Assembly (NCBI GenBank): GCA_900473185.1
Contig: UCKU01000062.1
Location: 1 to 35,765 of the forward strand
Source of the DNA: Hyphomicrobiales bacterium
GTDB taxonomy: Bacteria > Pseudomonadota > Alphaproteobacteria > Rhizobiales > Rhizobiaceae
Reading direction: 5' to 3'
DNA length: 35,765 nt
Positions 8,312 to 17,226 of the stretch are shown here, one piece after another; positions within the stretch are counted from its first letter, which is position 1; each line of letters opens with the position of its first letter. The notes beneath the pieces are model-generated. The model was not told the origin of the DNA, made no database searches, and was given only the letters and a program-made list of their open reading frames with translations. The position numbers and the translations under genes were made by a program.

Positions 8312-10201
8312 ATGCCGACCGCCGCAGAAACGCCTGCTGAGAGCCATGTCTTTGAGGCCGACGTCGCCCGCCTTCTGCATATGATGGTGCACTCGGTCTA
8401 TTCGGACAAGAACGTCTTCCTGCGCGAGCTGATATCGAACGCCGCCGACGCCTGCGAAAAGTTGCGATACGAGTCGATCGAAACACCGTCGCTTTCCGGA
8501 TCCGATCCCGAGAGCCGCATTGTTCTGTCGCTCGATGAGGAGCATCGACAGCTGTGCGTGGAGGACAACGGGATCGGGATGAGCCGGGAAGAGCTGGTTG
8601 AAGCGCTCGGAACCATCGCCCGGTCGGGTACGCGGGCCTTCATGGAACAGCTTGAAGCCGGCAAAGTGGCCGAAGGGGCTCAATTGATCGGCCAGTTCGG
8701 CGTTGGCTTCTATTCCTGTTTTATGGTAGCCGAGCGCGTCGACGTCGTCTCGCGTCGGGCCGGCTCGAACGAGGCCTGGCTGTGGTCTTCCGACGGTAAA
8801 GGCAACTACAGCGTCAGCCCCGTCGATGTTGCGCAGGCGCCCGCACGCGGCACTCGTATTCTCCTTCATCTGATGGAGGAGGCGAAGAAATATACGTCCC
8901 GGCGGACCATCGAGCAGATTGTCAAGGAGCAGTCGGGCCACGTGCCAGTCGCAATCAGCATTGTCGACAAGCCGGGCGGCGAAGCGCAACGGATCACCGA
9001 TGGCAGCGCACTCTGGACGAAATCGAAAAACGACGTCAGTCAGGATGAGTATCGTGATTTTTATCGCGGAATCTCCGGCCAATATGACGATCCGGCGCTG
9101 ACCGTGCACTTCCGTGCAGAAGGCCGACATGAATATTCCGCTCTTGCTTTCGTTCCCGGCTCGCAGCCCTTCGACATGTTCGATCCTGACCGCAGGGGCC
9201 GAATGAAACTCTACGTCAAGCGCGTGTTCATTACCGACGATGCCGAACTCCTGCCCCGCTACCTTCGTTTCGTGCGCGGCCTTGTCGACACATCCGACCT
9301 ACCCCTCAACGTCTCGCGCGAGATGATTCAAGAGAGCCCTGTCCTGTCCTCGATAAAAAAGGGTGTCGCTAACAGGGTCATCACGGCGATCGAAAAACTT
9401 GCCGAAAGCCAAGGGGATACGTTCCTCACGCTTTGGGAGAATTTCGGCGCCGTATTGAAGGAGGGCATCTACGAAGATTTCGAGCGGCGTGCCCAGCTTC
9501 TGGCCTTGTCACGCTTCCGCACCACTGCTTCCTCGGATGGATATCGCTCACTTGCCGATTATGTGCGGGACGCCAAGGATGGACAGAGCGCCATTTATTA
9601 TCTTGCCGGCGTCAGCCTGGAACAGTTGAAGGCATCGCCGCAGCTGGAAGGTTTCCGCGCGCGAGGCGTCGAAGTGCTACTGCTGACGGACTCGATCGAC
9701 AGTTTCTGGGTCATGAACGCGCCGGAATTCGAAGGAAAGACGTTCAAGTCGATTACGCAGGGTGCCGCGGATCTGTCGCAATTTCCCGCGCTCGACGACG
9801 AAAAGGCCCCACCACCGGAGACGGCCGCCGGTGCCCAGACCTTCATTGCCTTTGTCAAGGACAAGCTTGCCGACCAGGTTGCCGATGTCAGGGCGTCAAT
9901 TCGCCTGACGGAAAGCGCGGTCTGCCTCGTCGCCTCCGACGAAGGTTACGACCGGCAGATGGAGAAGATCCTGCAGAGCGCCGGTCGCCTCCAGGACACC
10001 GCCAAGCCGATCCTGGAAATCAACCCGAACCACGCGATGATCAAGGCAATCGCGGACCTGGAGGATCATTCGCCGCTGAAAGGCGACGCGGCGCAGCTGC
10101 TGCTCGACCAGGCTCGCATTCTCGATGGCGATAAGCCGACAGATCCTCGTGCCTTTGCCGAACGTCTCGGGCGCCTTTTCGAGAAAGCGGCGCGCCCCTG
10201 A
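8312..10201 (+). CDS. htpG: Molecular chaperone HtpG (Hsp90)
   Basis: This 629-residue protein is a full-length bacterial Hsp90, an ATP-dependent cytoplasmic chaperone that remodels client proteins. The N-terminal GHKL ATPase domain shows the conserved NVFLRELISNAADACEKLR, VEDNGIGM, TIARSGT, the lid segment GQFGVGFYS and GTRILLHL. The middle domain carries LNVSREMIQES with the catalytic-loop Arg, and the C-terminal dimerisation domain ends with the conserved NPNHAMIKAI. The start MPTAAETPAESH was chosen because GAAGGAG lies 11 bases upstream and it aligns with other HtpG N-termini. Length and motifs are intact, so it should be functional. It may be an accessory copy in this region; whether the genome has another is not visible here. 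Confidence 0.97.
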   Translation: MPTAAETPAESHVFEADVARLLHMMVHSVYSDKNVFLRELISNAADACEKLRYESIETPSLSGSDPESRIVLSLDEEHRQLCVEDNGIGMSREELVEALGTIARSGTRAFMEQLEAGKVAEGAQLIGQFGVGFYSCFMVAERVDVVSRRAGSNEAWLWSSDGKGNYSVSPVDVAQAPARGTRILLHLMEEAKKYTSRRTIEQIVKEQSGHVPVAISIVDKPGGEAQRITDGSALWTKSKNDVSQDEYRDFYRGISGQYDDPALTVHFRAEGRHEYSALAFVPGSQPFDMFDPDRRGRMKLYVKRVFITDDAELLPRYLRFVRGLVDTSDLPLNVSREMIQESPVLSSIKKGVANRVITAIEKLAESQGDTFLTLWENFGAVLKEGIYEDFERRAQLLALSRFRTTASSDGYRSLADYVRDAKDGQSAIYYLAGVSLEQLKASPQLEGFRARGVEVLLLTDSIDSFWVMNAPEFEGKTFKSITQGAADLSQFPALDDEKAPPPETAAGAQTFIAFVKDKLADQVADVRASIRLTESAVCLVASDEGYDRQMEKILQSAGRLQDTAKPILEINPNHAMIKAIADLEDHSPLKGDAAQLLLDQARILDGDKPTDPRAFAERLGRLFEKAARP

Positions 10202-10257
10202 ATCCTCGGCGCTCTCTTGGCCGCCACTTTTGGGTTGGCGCGGGCAGTTGTAGCTCG

Positions 10258-10774
10258 CGCCGGACGGCGCCGGTGGCGCGATCCAGCCGTCGGTGGAAGT
10301 TGCGGGCGATGGAACCACGCTGCTGGAGAATGCGTGCGCAATCGGGCTGGAAGGTATCATCGCCAAGCGCCGCGACAGTACCTACCGCTCGGGCCGCAAC
10401 GGCGATTGCCTGAAGTTAAGTGCGTGCAAAGTGAGAGCTTCATGGTCATCGGTTACGAGCAATGCAAATTGGCGCGCAGCGGCATCGGAAGCCTGCTCCT
10501 TGCCGGCCGCGGCGGTTCCGCTTGGGTCTCGTCGGCTCCGTCGGAACTGGGTTTCAAAGAAAATGATTCGGCATATCTCAGGCGACCCTCGACAAACTCA
10601 GGACAAAAACCCCGGTCCTGCCGCTCAAAGGCAAGGACCTGGTCTTCGCGCAGCCGACGCTCATTGCCGAGATCGAGTTGGGCGGCTGGACCGGCGACGG
10701 GATTTTGCGCCACGCATCCTATAAAGGCTTGCGGGAGGATCAGGATAACCGCGGTCTTCGACATCGGCAAATGA
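10258..10774 (+). pseudogene. Decayed C-terminal part of DNA ligase D (LigD)
   Basis: Pieces of the ATP-dependent ligase domain of LigD, the bacterial non-homologous end-joining ligase, can be read in successive frames. They include VEVAGDGTTLLENAC and IGLEGIIAKRRDSTYRSGR, then in a second frame KCVQSESFMVIGYEQ, then VGSVGTGFKEND, then LPLKGKDLVFAQPTLIAEIE and LRHASYKGLRE. These are in the normal order of the family, but at least three frameshifts separate them. The catalytic lysine and the primase and nuclease domains are absent, so only about 170 residues of a roughly 850-residue protein remain. It cannot be functional. It may mark a former Ku/LigD locus. Confidence 0.75.
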
Positions 10775-10823
10775 TCTGGCGACTTTGTGGTTGTGCAGCG
10801 GAAAAGGCATCTGCTCTGCTTGA

Positions 10824-11441
10824 TCAGTCGGCCCGGGCAGCCCGAAATTTGCGCACCCTTGCGTGCGATCCGCAGGTTTTGTCCGAGCACCATCGCCGGT
10901 GACCGCCACGGGATTGATCCAGGAAGAGCCAGCCGCAATTTGGGCCCTCGCATGCGCGTATAGGACGCCGTCCCTCTCGCGCGGTCAACAGGTCAGTCGC
11001 TATCTGAGCGATACGGTTGCTGATGGCTGCCAGATCCTTGGCGTCCGCGCGATGCCATACTATTTTGCTTCCAGCGCAACCGAGTGATTGCTGCGCCAGT
11101 GCCCGGCGGGCCATGCCGTCAACAAGCTCCAGATCGTTCTGTCTGATAGAGACTACATTGGATTCCGACAGAAACAGGCGGCAGAGGGCCTCGCGCAATT
11201 TCTTCGCTTGCTCAAGCGCATTTTCAGCGTGGGAGCCCGGCTTGCCGGCTTTGGCGAGCAAGACATCGCGTTCCTTGTCGTCGATCAGATCAGCGCGACG
11301 GGCCCAAACCACGAGGTCGTCGTAGGTGTTCAGGAATTCGGGACCCCAACTTTCACCACGACTATCGACTGTATTCACGAAGTCGAGCGCCGGATGGCCG
11401 CCAAGAAGGCTGATGTCATGGATCGTCTTCTGCATGCTCAT
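10824..11441 (-). CDS. CGNR zinc-finger / ABATE-domain putative regulator
   Basis: This 205-residue protein has the two-part layout of the ABATE/CGNR family, thought to be stress-related transcription regulators. The N-terminal ABATE part contains GGHPALDFVNTVDSRG and a helical segment; the C-terminal zinc finger has paired Cys (CEGPNCGWLFLD, then RRWCSDKTCG). The signature Cys-Gly-Asn-Arg reads CGSH here, a divergence within the motif, with HARVRKFRAR following. The gene is divergent from an EamA transporter, with 90 bases between the starts and a palindrome at 11485-11516 in that gap. I infer that it controls itself and the transporter. The start is the first of two in-frame ATGs (11441); the ribosome site is weak, and 11435 is possible. 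Confidence 0.82.
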   Translation of the reverse strand: MSMQKTIHDISLLGGHPALDFVNTVDSRGESWGPEFLNTYDDLVVWARRADLIDDKERDVLLAKAGKPGSHAENALEQAKKLREALCRLFLSESNVVSIRQNDLELVDGMARRALAQQSLGCAGSKIVWHRADAKDLAAISNRIAQIATDLLTAREGRRPIRACEGPNCGWLFLDQSRGGHRRWCSDKTCGSHARVRKFRAARAD

Positions 11442-11484
11442 ACCGTGAATATCGTTGCGCGGAACGATCTGGACAAGAGCGAGT

Positions 11485-11516
11485 TGTAACGGTGTAATTA
11501 ATTTTTACCCGTTACA
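11485..11516. promoter_or_regulatory. Palindromic operator candidate between divergent genes
   Basis: Perfect 8-bp arms TGTAACGG (11485-11492) and CCGTTACA (11509-11516) surround an AT-rich 16-base centre, with the left arm extendable (TGTAACGGTGTAA against TGTAACGGGTAA). It sits between the divergent CGNR and EamA starts, as expected for an operator or shared promoter of the pair. Confidence 0.6.
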
Positions 11517-11531
11517 CAGATCGGAGCCGTC

Positions 11532-12476
11532 ATGGTCACCGGCGTCAGCAAAAACCAACTACGCTTCCTGATGCTTTGCGCAATTTGGGGAAGCACCTGG
11601 ATTGGAACCAAGGCCGGCATTGACGTCGTCCCGCCACTCCTTTTTGCCGGCACGCGTTTCACCGCTGCCGGCATATTGCTCCTCTTATACGCGTGGACAA
11701 AGGGCGAAAAGGCCAGCCTGAAGATGCAAGATGGATTTCGCTTCACAGCCGTCAGCATTCTGATGATCACGCTCTGCTATGGCCCGCTATTTTGGGGCAT
11801 GCAATATATCAATTCCGGAACGGCCGCTGTTTTGGAGATGTCGCTCACCCCGATTGCGCTCCTGGTATTCGCTCTCCTGCTAAACGAAGAAAGGTTGAAC
11901 AGCCGCCGGATCCTTGCGATCGCTCTTGGGGTCTCAGGGCTTATCGTTCTGTTCTGGCCCGCCTCTTCGCATGAAACGTCCCCATCCCCTGATCCCTTCC
12001 CAGGCGCCAGCCTATGGGGCGGGTTGGCGGTTGCGGCCGCTGCCTTCACCTACGGCTATGGTTCGGTGCTCGCCCGCCCACTGCTGCGAACCTATCCAGC
12101 CTTGTTCGTTGCAGGCATGACGACCTTGGTCGGCGGCATCGCGCTTCTGATTTCAGCCTTGGCTTTCGAACCGGGGGCGTTATCTGCTCTCTCCGGCAAT
12201 TGGGGAACCACCGCCTGGCTCGGCTGGTTCTTTCTGGTGATCTTCGGCTCGCTGATCGGCTACACGACCTTCATGCGCCTTTTGCGAGACATCGGCGCGT
12301 CCCGTGCCGGCAGCTACGCTTTCGTTTCGCCGGTGATCGCTGTTGGTCTTGGCGCTGCTGTCTTCGCTGAGCAGATCACCGTCATGGATGTGATCGGCAT
12401 CGTCGTGATGCTGAGCGGCGCCTATCTTGCAATGTCGGGAGTGCCGGCGACCGAGTCGGCGACCTACGAAAGCTGA
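11532..12476 (+). CDS. EamA/DMT-family transporter
   Basis: This 314-residue integral membrane protein belongs to the drug/metabolite transporter superfamily (EamA, RhaT-like), which moves metabolites or drugs across the inner membrane. About ten hydrophobic helices are seen, forming two similar halves (roughly 7-135 and 155-300). The first half contains the family signature AIWGSTWIGTKAGIDVVPPLLFAGTRF, and the second half the matching SLIGYTTFMRLL and ALGAAVF/EQITVMDVIGIVVMLSG segment. The start MVTGVSKNQL lies in the divergent promoter region. The substrate cannot be deduced. Control by the neighbouring CGNR protein is inferred from divergent arrangement and the shared palindrome. Confidence 0.88.
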   Translation: MVTGVSKNQLRFLMLCAIWGSTWIGTKAGIDVVPPLLFAGTRFTAAGILLLLYAWTKGEKASLKMQDGFRFTAVSILMITLCYGPLFWGMQYINSGTAAVLEMSLTPIALLVFALLLNEERLNSRRILAIALGVSGLIVLFWPASSHETSPSPDPFPGASLWGGLAVAAAAFTYGYGSVLARPLLRTYPALFVAGMTTLVGGIALLISALAFEPGALSALSGNWGTTAWLGWFFLVIFGSLIGYTTFMRLLRDIGASRAGSYAFVSPVIAVGLGAAVFAEQITVMDVIGIVVMLSGAYLAMSGVPATESATYES

Positions 12477-13061
12477 ACGTAGAGTAGCGGTGGCATGCCT
12501 GAACCGCTGCCTTGGCGGTGGTTACGATGAGACAGTCTATCCCCTCGTCAGCCAGAAGATGCCCAACGGTATCGAGGTCGAGATGACACTGAGGGCAGGC
12601 GTCGACGGCGTTCGTACGTCGGCATCTGCATGCATCCGCGCGCCTGACGAAGCTCAGAAACAATTGCAAAGGACATGGTCGCCCCCAACGAAAAGCCGGG
12701 AAACAACACATCACACGGCAGGGGAAAGTGAAGGTCCTGGATTGTCAATCTGGCCCGCTGCTAGCCCGGCGAAGAGGCTGACATGGCAATTCGAACCGCG
12801 ACCATATGAGCTTGAGCAATGAGCGAAAAGGTTCCAAGCGATGACAATACCAGATCTGACGAGAAGCGATCTCGAACCCGCTGTTACAGATCCGCAGGAG
12901 CGAGATCTGTTTGATTGACTACTCCCCGGGGCGCAAGCTTCCGGCTACCGCATCCAATTGGTTCGGGGTCTCCAATCTCTGGCGCATTGATGCCCGGCTG
13001 TGTCGCTATGCCGACCGACGATAGCGCACGGGGCGCGTTTGCGGATATATATTCCAAGTCA
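12477..13061. other. Stretch without a convincing gene
   Basis: A minus-strand frame around 12385-12560 contains a protein-like run (CPQCHLDLDTVGHLLADEG) but has no credible start and runs into the 3' end of the EamA gene. It may be a gene remnant. Nothing else is supported. Confidence 0.3.
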
Positions 13062-13457
13062 TTACATGGCGACCGGAATGCGCGTCAGCCTCGGAGGAAC
13101 AGGCATCTCCCTGCCCTCTCGGACAGCTTGTGCATAGGCGACAGCCTGGCCAATGATGTGTTCGTCATACGGCTTGGAGATCACAGCGACGCCGGCGCTG
13201 CTGTCGAGAACGGCTTCCGGGTTGGCGGTCGTGAACACGACGGTGATGTCCCTCGCCCGCAGGGCCTCGGCGATCTCAGGCCCGGTGATGCCGTCTGCCA
13301 GCCGTACATCGACGAGCGCTACTGCGGCGTCATCTGCTGCCTCAAGCGCCTCGGTCTTGGTGCGCGCCGGTCCCACGACCTGGTGCCCGAGGTCGGCAAG
13401 CATTCCTTCGAGGTTTATTGCGATGAGGAATTCGTCTTCGACGATAAGGATGCGCAT
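13062..13457 (-). CDS. Single-domain response regulator (CheY-like receiver)
   Basis: This is a 131-residue stand-alone receiver. All standard residues are present: the acidic pocket Glu7-Asp8 in LIVEDE, phospho-acceptor Asp50 in ALVDVRLADG, Thr76/Thr77 in VVFTTAN, and Lys95 in ISKPYDEH. It is thus a fully competent phospho-receiver, in contrast to its divergent relative at 264-632. The start MRILIVEDE was chosen because it opens the fold and has GGAA upstream. There is no DNA-binding domain, so it should act by protein contact or as a phosphate sink, probably with an HWE kinase. The nearest visible kinase is at 3698-5182, which is only a candidate partner. Confidence 0.85.
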   Translation of the reverse strand: MRILIVEDEFLIAINLEGMLADLGHQVVGPARTKTEALEAADDAAVALVDVRLADGITGPEIAEALRARDITVVFTTANPEAVLDSSAGVAVISKPYDEHIIGQAVAYAQAVREGREMPVPPRLTRIPVAM

Positions 13458-14073
13458 GTAAATTTCCGGTTCAGTTTCGCCACAAGATGGGCCTTGTCCG
13501 AGAACTAGCAACATTTTTTGGAAATCAACCTTCACGCCGGCGCGGTTCCTTGGCGGGTCATCCATTCCTCGGTCGGATCAATCGAACCAGGCTTCCAAAA
13601 CCTGAAAGTCGTCTGCCGATGTCCAGCCTTCCAAGATACCTCTTTCACGATCTGCGCCGATGCAGAGATCAGGCTCACTTCGCCGGTGACGCCGGGATTG
13701 GCCCTCGTTTGCGAAAGGACCTGCGCGTCAGAACCGTCGCAAGCATCCGCAAGCGTTGCCCGCTCGCACTAGCTCAGCCGATTAGATCTTGCGAACGTTC
13801 GCAGATCGGCGGGGTCGGCATGACGAGTGCTTCGCCGGCTATGGGCTCGCGAGACGGGAAGGCTGTGCATTTCGCGGTCTGCGGCCAACCCGATCCCGCC
13901 AGGCATCATCCGAAACTGAGCGTGAACGGTGCGCAACAGAGCAACGACCTCCCCTTCCCGAGTATACCGTCTCTGGCCGAGATTTTTCCTCGCTTCTTCC
14001 GCCGGTCACAGATTATGCTGGCAACCTTCAAGTGGTTCGCGCACGATTGTTACCATGAGCGGAGGATCGCGCC
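13458..14073. other. Gene-poor stretch upstream of the cyclase gene
   Basis: Long frames here run through the receiver gene's reverse strand or lack ribosome sites, and none looks like a protein. The right end contains GGAGG (14061-14065), the ribosome site of the next gene. Confidence 0.4.
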
Positions 14074-15852
14074 TTGCAGCGACGGCTGGCAGCTATCATC
14101 GTTGCCGATGTAGTCGGCTATTCACGGCTCGTCGAGAAGGACGAGGGCAGGACGCTTTCGACGTTGAGCCGGTTGCAGGCCACAGTGCTCCAGCCGCTGA
14201 TCACCAGACATGACGGGCGCGTCGTGAAACTGATGGGCGACGGCCTGATTGCGGAATTCGCCTCGATCGTCGAGGCGGTGTCCTGTGCGATCACGATTCA
14301 GAACGCAGTGGCAGCTCAAAATAATCCATCCGATACATCCAGCAACATCGTCTTTCGCATCGGTATCAATCTTGGCGATGTCGTTGTCGAAGGCGAGGAT
14401 CTTCTAGGGGACGGAGTGAACGTCGCAGCGAGGCTGGAGCAACTCTGCCCGCCGGGCGATATATTGATCTCCGGTAGCGCATACGACCATCTCGCCGGAA
14501 AGATCGACGCGACGATCGAATATGCTGGAGAGCAGCAGCTCAAGAATCTCTCGAGGCCAATCAGAATCTATCATCTGCCGCTCAGCGGATCTGCGTTCTT
14601 TTCACCCAAGGTTTCGACCTTGACCGGACCGGCGATCGCCGTTCTTCCGTTCGAGAACATGTCCGGCGATCCCGAACAGGTCTATTTCAGCGACGGAATT
14701 ACGGAAGACATCATCACAGAACTCGCCCGCTTCACCGAATTGATGGTGATTGCACGAACGTCCTCTTTTGCACTTCGCGGTCGGGCGGAGGACCTGCGCG
14801 AGATCGGGCGGCTTCTCGGCGCCGGCTACGCTGTCGAGGGCAGTGTCAGGCGGGCGGGCAACCGGGTGCGGATCACCGTACAGCTCGTTGAAACAATCGG
14901 TGGGACGCATTTGTGGGCCGATCGCTACGACCGATCCATCGAGGATATTTTCGCCACGCAGGAAGAGATTGCACAGAACATAGTTGCGATGGTGGCACAA
15001 CGTGTCATCGACAATAACGAGTTGACATCGCGAAGACGCCGACCGGAAGACGTGCGGGCCTACGACCTCTTCCTGCAAGGCAACCGCCTCTCCGACGACT
15101 TCAGGCCTGGGGCACAGGAGCGCGCAGAGGCGCTGTTCGAACGCGCCGCCAGGACCGACCCGAGCTTTGCAAGAGCCCATACGGGCCTCGCTTACATCTA
15201 CCTCAATCGAGCCTCGGACAACGGCATAGGCGTCCCGAGGGAGCGCGACGAGAACCGGATTAGGGCTTTGCGCTCGGCCGAAACAGCTTTTTCTCTTGAT
15301 CCGAGTGATCCGCGAGTGCAGTGCACGCTAGGCTATATATGCCTGACCTGGAGAGACTTCAAAAGAGCAGAGCACCACCTCAATCTGGCGAAGTCCATGA
15401 ATTCGAATGATGCCACAATTTTGATCCTCTGGGCCTGGATGCAAGGAGCGCTCGGCCGGGCGGAACGGGGTCTGGCTGGTGCTGAGATCGCCTACCGAAT
15501 GAACCCTCTTTATCCGAGTTGGTACAACTATTACAAGTCGCGCCTCCTGTTCCTTTCGGCGAGGTACAGTGAAGCCGCACTTCTCCTCGAACAGAGAACG
15601 TTCGACACACCTGATAGAGAGCCGCGGGACATGGCATGGCGCGCCGCCTCTTACGCTCATCTGGATCGGTTCGAGGATGCCGAAAGATGCGCAGAGGTCT
15701 TTCTCAATGCCGTCAGCGCGCGATGGTGCGGGGATAAGGCGGCAGGCCCGGCTGACTATGTGAATTGGCTTGTCGATGTTTCCTATCTCAGTGAGGATCG
15801 GGACGTTTTGCGGCTCCGCGTTGGACTGAGGCGCGCCGGCTTGCCAGCGTAG
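14074..15852 (+). CDS. Class III adenylate cyclase with TolB-like and TPR domains
   Basis: This 592-residue protein is a rhizobial cyclase of the CYTH-independent class III type, making cyclic AMP from ATP. The cyclase domain (1-165) has the metal-binding Asp12 and Asp56, Lys52, and the transition-state pair Asn116/Arg120 in GDGVNVAARLE. Residues 185-325 resemble the N-terminal TolB-like domain (AIAVLPFENMSGDPEQ, EGSVRRAGNRVRITVQL), followed by about 250 residues of TPR-like repeats, which suggest control by protein contacts. No ATG fits: the start is a TTG with GGAGG 8 bases upstream, which is a clean ribosome site. Signal input is unknown. It has no transmembrane segment and appears monocistronic. 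Confidence 0.88.
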   Translation: MQRRLAAIIVADVVGYSRLVEKDEGRTLSTLSRLQATVLQPLITRHDGRVVKLMGDGLIAEFASIVEAVSCAITIQNAVAAQNNPSDTSSNIVFRIGINLGDVVVEGEDLLGDGVNVAARLEQLCPPGDILISGSAYDHLAGKIDATIEYAGEQQLKNLSRPIRIYHLPLSGSAFFSPKVSTLTGPAIAVLPFENMSGDPEQVYFSDGITEDIITELARFTELMVIARTSSFALRGRAEDLREIGRLLGAGYAVEGSVRRAGNRVRITVQLVETIGGTHLWADRYDRSIEDIFATQEEIAQNIVAMVAQRVIDNNELTSRRRRPEDVRAYDLFLQGNRLSDDFRPGAQERAEALFERAARTDPSFARAHTGLAYIYLNRASDNGIGVPRERDENRIRALRSAETAFSLDPSDPRVQCTLGYICLTWRDFKRAEHHLNLAKSMNSNDATILILWAWMQGALGRAERGLAGAEIAYRMNPLYPSWYNYYKSRLLFLSARYSEAALLLEQRTFDTPDREPRDMAWRAASYAHLDRFEDAERCAEVFLNAVSARWCGDKAAGPADYVNWLVDVSYLSEDRDVLRLRVGLRRAGLPA

Positions 15853-16006
15853 CGACAGCGCGACCGCGTCTCGGTGCTGGCGTAGGTCGGCCTCGGTACG
15901 TCGCCATTGTACGCAGACGGGCGTGTCACGGTGTCCGATCCGTTAAGCCACACTCGTAGAAACGCTCGCCGTATACCGAGTAAACATCAACATCACGAAG
16001 CGATCT

Positions 16007-16354
16007 TCACTGGCCCCGCAGACACTGACGTGGCTCGATGCGCTCATCTCGTAAAGTCCCCTCCTGGACAAGCGAAAGGGCGGAAATGCCGGCCTCGTTC
16101 GCGGCCCGCGGAAGCGCTTGCCGAAGCTCCTCTGGGCTGGTCTTCCCAACGAGGGCATCAGCGCAAGCCTTGACGGCAATGACGTATTCCTCACCATCGT
16201 CGAGCGGCAAATCCCGGATGAGAACGCGCGCGGCATCGGTGAGACTACGGATGATCGTTCGCAGCTTGTTGTTTTGGAAATTGAGACCAATCGGCGCAAG
16301 GGCCGAATATCTATTCGTCCTTATGCCTTCACCCGTTCCATTGAATGGATTCAT
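16007..16354 (-). CDS. DUF982 family protein (second copy)
   Basis: This 115-residue protein is a more divergent DUF982 member. The family elements are visible in TIIRSLTDAARVLIRDLPLDDGEEY, then ACADALVGKTSPEELRQALPRAANEAGIS. Compared with the copy at 5861-6178 the N-terminus differs. The start MNPFNGTGEG has only a G run with almost no spacer before it, so the true start may lie elsewhere nearby. Function is unknown for the whole family. The gene is monocistronic, with no obvious terminator or stress promoter. Confidence 0.7.
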   Translation of the reverse strand: MNPFNGTGEGIRTNRYSALAPIGLNFQNNKLRTIIRSLTDAARVLIRDLPLDDGEEYVIAVKACADALVGKTSPEELRQALPRAANEAGISALSLVQEGTLRDERIEPRQCLRGQ

Positions 16355-16729
16355 ACCCCCATGATGCCGTGGTTGTATTTCATCGTTAAAACAGCGTTGA
16401 CGTGCCGACAGCATAACGGTTGATCGACGTCTGCGAAAAGTGCCGCGAACGCGCACGTATAGACGAAGGGTTCCTCGTCGGCCGGCTGAAACGAAAACGG
16501 CTGACGCGCCATCGCGGTCGGTTTGATCATTTGGTCGTGCCGATCAGAAAGGCGGAGCTCGAAATTAGTCACCAAGTGCCACAATGAGGAGAGACATGGG
16601 TGTTTGCTCAATCTCCTGAATTTGGGACCCATTCCAAAGCTTGAAAGGGGCTGGAACATCCTTGCGACGCGGTTGTTAGTCCCGCGAGGTCTGTGGTGAC
16701 CTCGAGATCACAAACCAAGGAGGAGTCAA
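16355..16729. other. Intergenic stretch carrying a stress promoter
   Basis: No gene is supported. The promoter candidate at 16653-16677 and the strong ribosome site of the KGG gene are in its right end. A loose palindrome (TTTGG-N8-CCAAA, near 16620-16638) lies just upstream of the promoter. Confidence 0.45.
16653..16677 (+). promoter_or_regulatory. EcfG/RpoE2-type stress promoter candidate
   Basis: GGAAC (16653-16657) is followed after 18 bases by TT, in the extended form GGAAC-N14-GTTGTT. It is 50 bases before the KGG gene, a family known to be stress induced, which strengthens the call. Confidence 0.7.
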
Positions 16730-16912
16730 ATGGCCAACCAAGGTGGAAGCCACGAACAGCACGTTAAAGCCGGTCAGCAAAGCCATAAGAATCAGGGTGC
16801 GAAATCCGCATCTTCTGGTTCGGAAGGCCGGCAAGACAATTCACGTGGCACTCAAGGCGGTTCGCATGAACAGCATGGAAAGGCTGGTCAGCAAAGCCGT
16901 AAGAATAGTTAA
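16730..16912 (+). CDS. KGG-repeat stress-induced protein
   Basis: This 60-residue, highly hydrophilic protein carries two copies of the KGG (stress-induced acidophilic) repeat: GGSHEQH-x-KAGQQS-x-KN at residues 5-21 and 43-59, joined by a Ser/Gly/Asp-rich linker. Proteins of this family (Con-10-like, as in GsiB of Bacillus) are small, disordered and induced by starvation, desiccation and other stresses; the exact activity is unknown. The ribosome site AAGGAGGAGTCAA is excellent. A stress promoter lies upstream and a strong terminator at 16934-16958 follows, so this is a tidy single-gene transcription unit. Confidence 0.9.
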   Translation: MANQGGSHEQHVKAGQQSHKNQGAKSASSGSEGRQDNSRGTQGGSHEQHGKAGQQSRKNS

Positions 16913-16933
16913 GGCTTTACCGGAAGTCCCCAT

Positions 16934-16958
16934 AGCCCGCGCTGCCGCGCGGGCTTTT
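16934..16958 (+). terminator. Rho-independent terminator of the KGG gene
   Basis: A perfect 9-bp stem (AGCCCGCGC / GCGCGGGCT) with a 4-base loop is followed by TTT. It is 20 bases past the stop codon. A second short palindrome, CGGCGTTAAAACGCCG (16964-16979), follows. Confidence 0.8.
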
Positions 16959-17226
16959 CTACGCGGCGTTAAAACGCCGATGATCCTGATGCAGCCCGTA
17001 GTGATGCTCGTCGCGTGGACGTGCAAAAGCTCCGGCGTCGCAATTGAAGATGAGGTCGTCAAAAGCAAGAGCACGCCGCGAGCTCATGACTGTGGCCTAC
17101 CCCATCCTGAGGACGATCTGATCAATGCTGACGGACCCAGGCTGACGGACTATCAATCCCTTGAGAGGGTGTGAACGTAAGTTGGAACGAGAAGGTTGTA
17201 TCTGTTCAAGTCCTGGAAATCCTCAT

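Noticed and set aside
12382..12714. A minus-strand frame containing CPQCHLDLDTVGHLL
   Set aside because: It overlaps the end of the EamA gene, has no plausible start and its ends are not protein-like.
13546..13572. GGAAC on the minus strand upstream of the second receiver
   Set aside because: The spacing to the next TT is 16 bases, which does not fit the stress promoter form.
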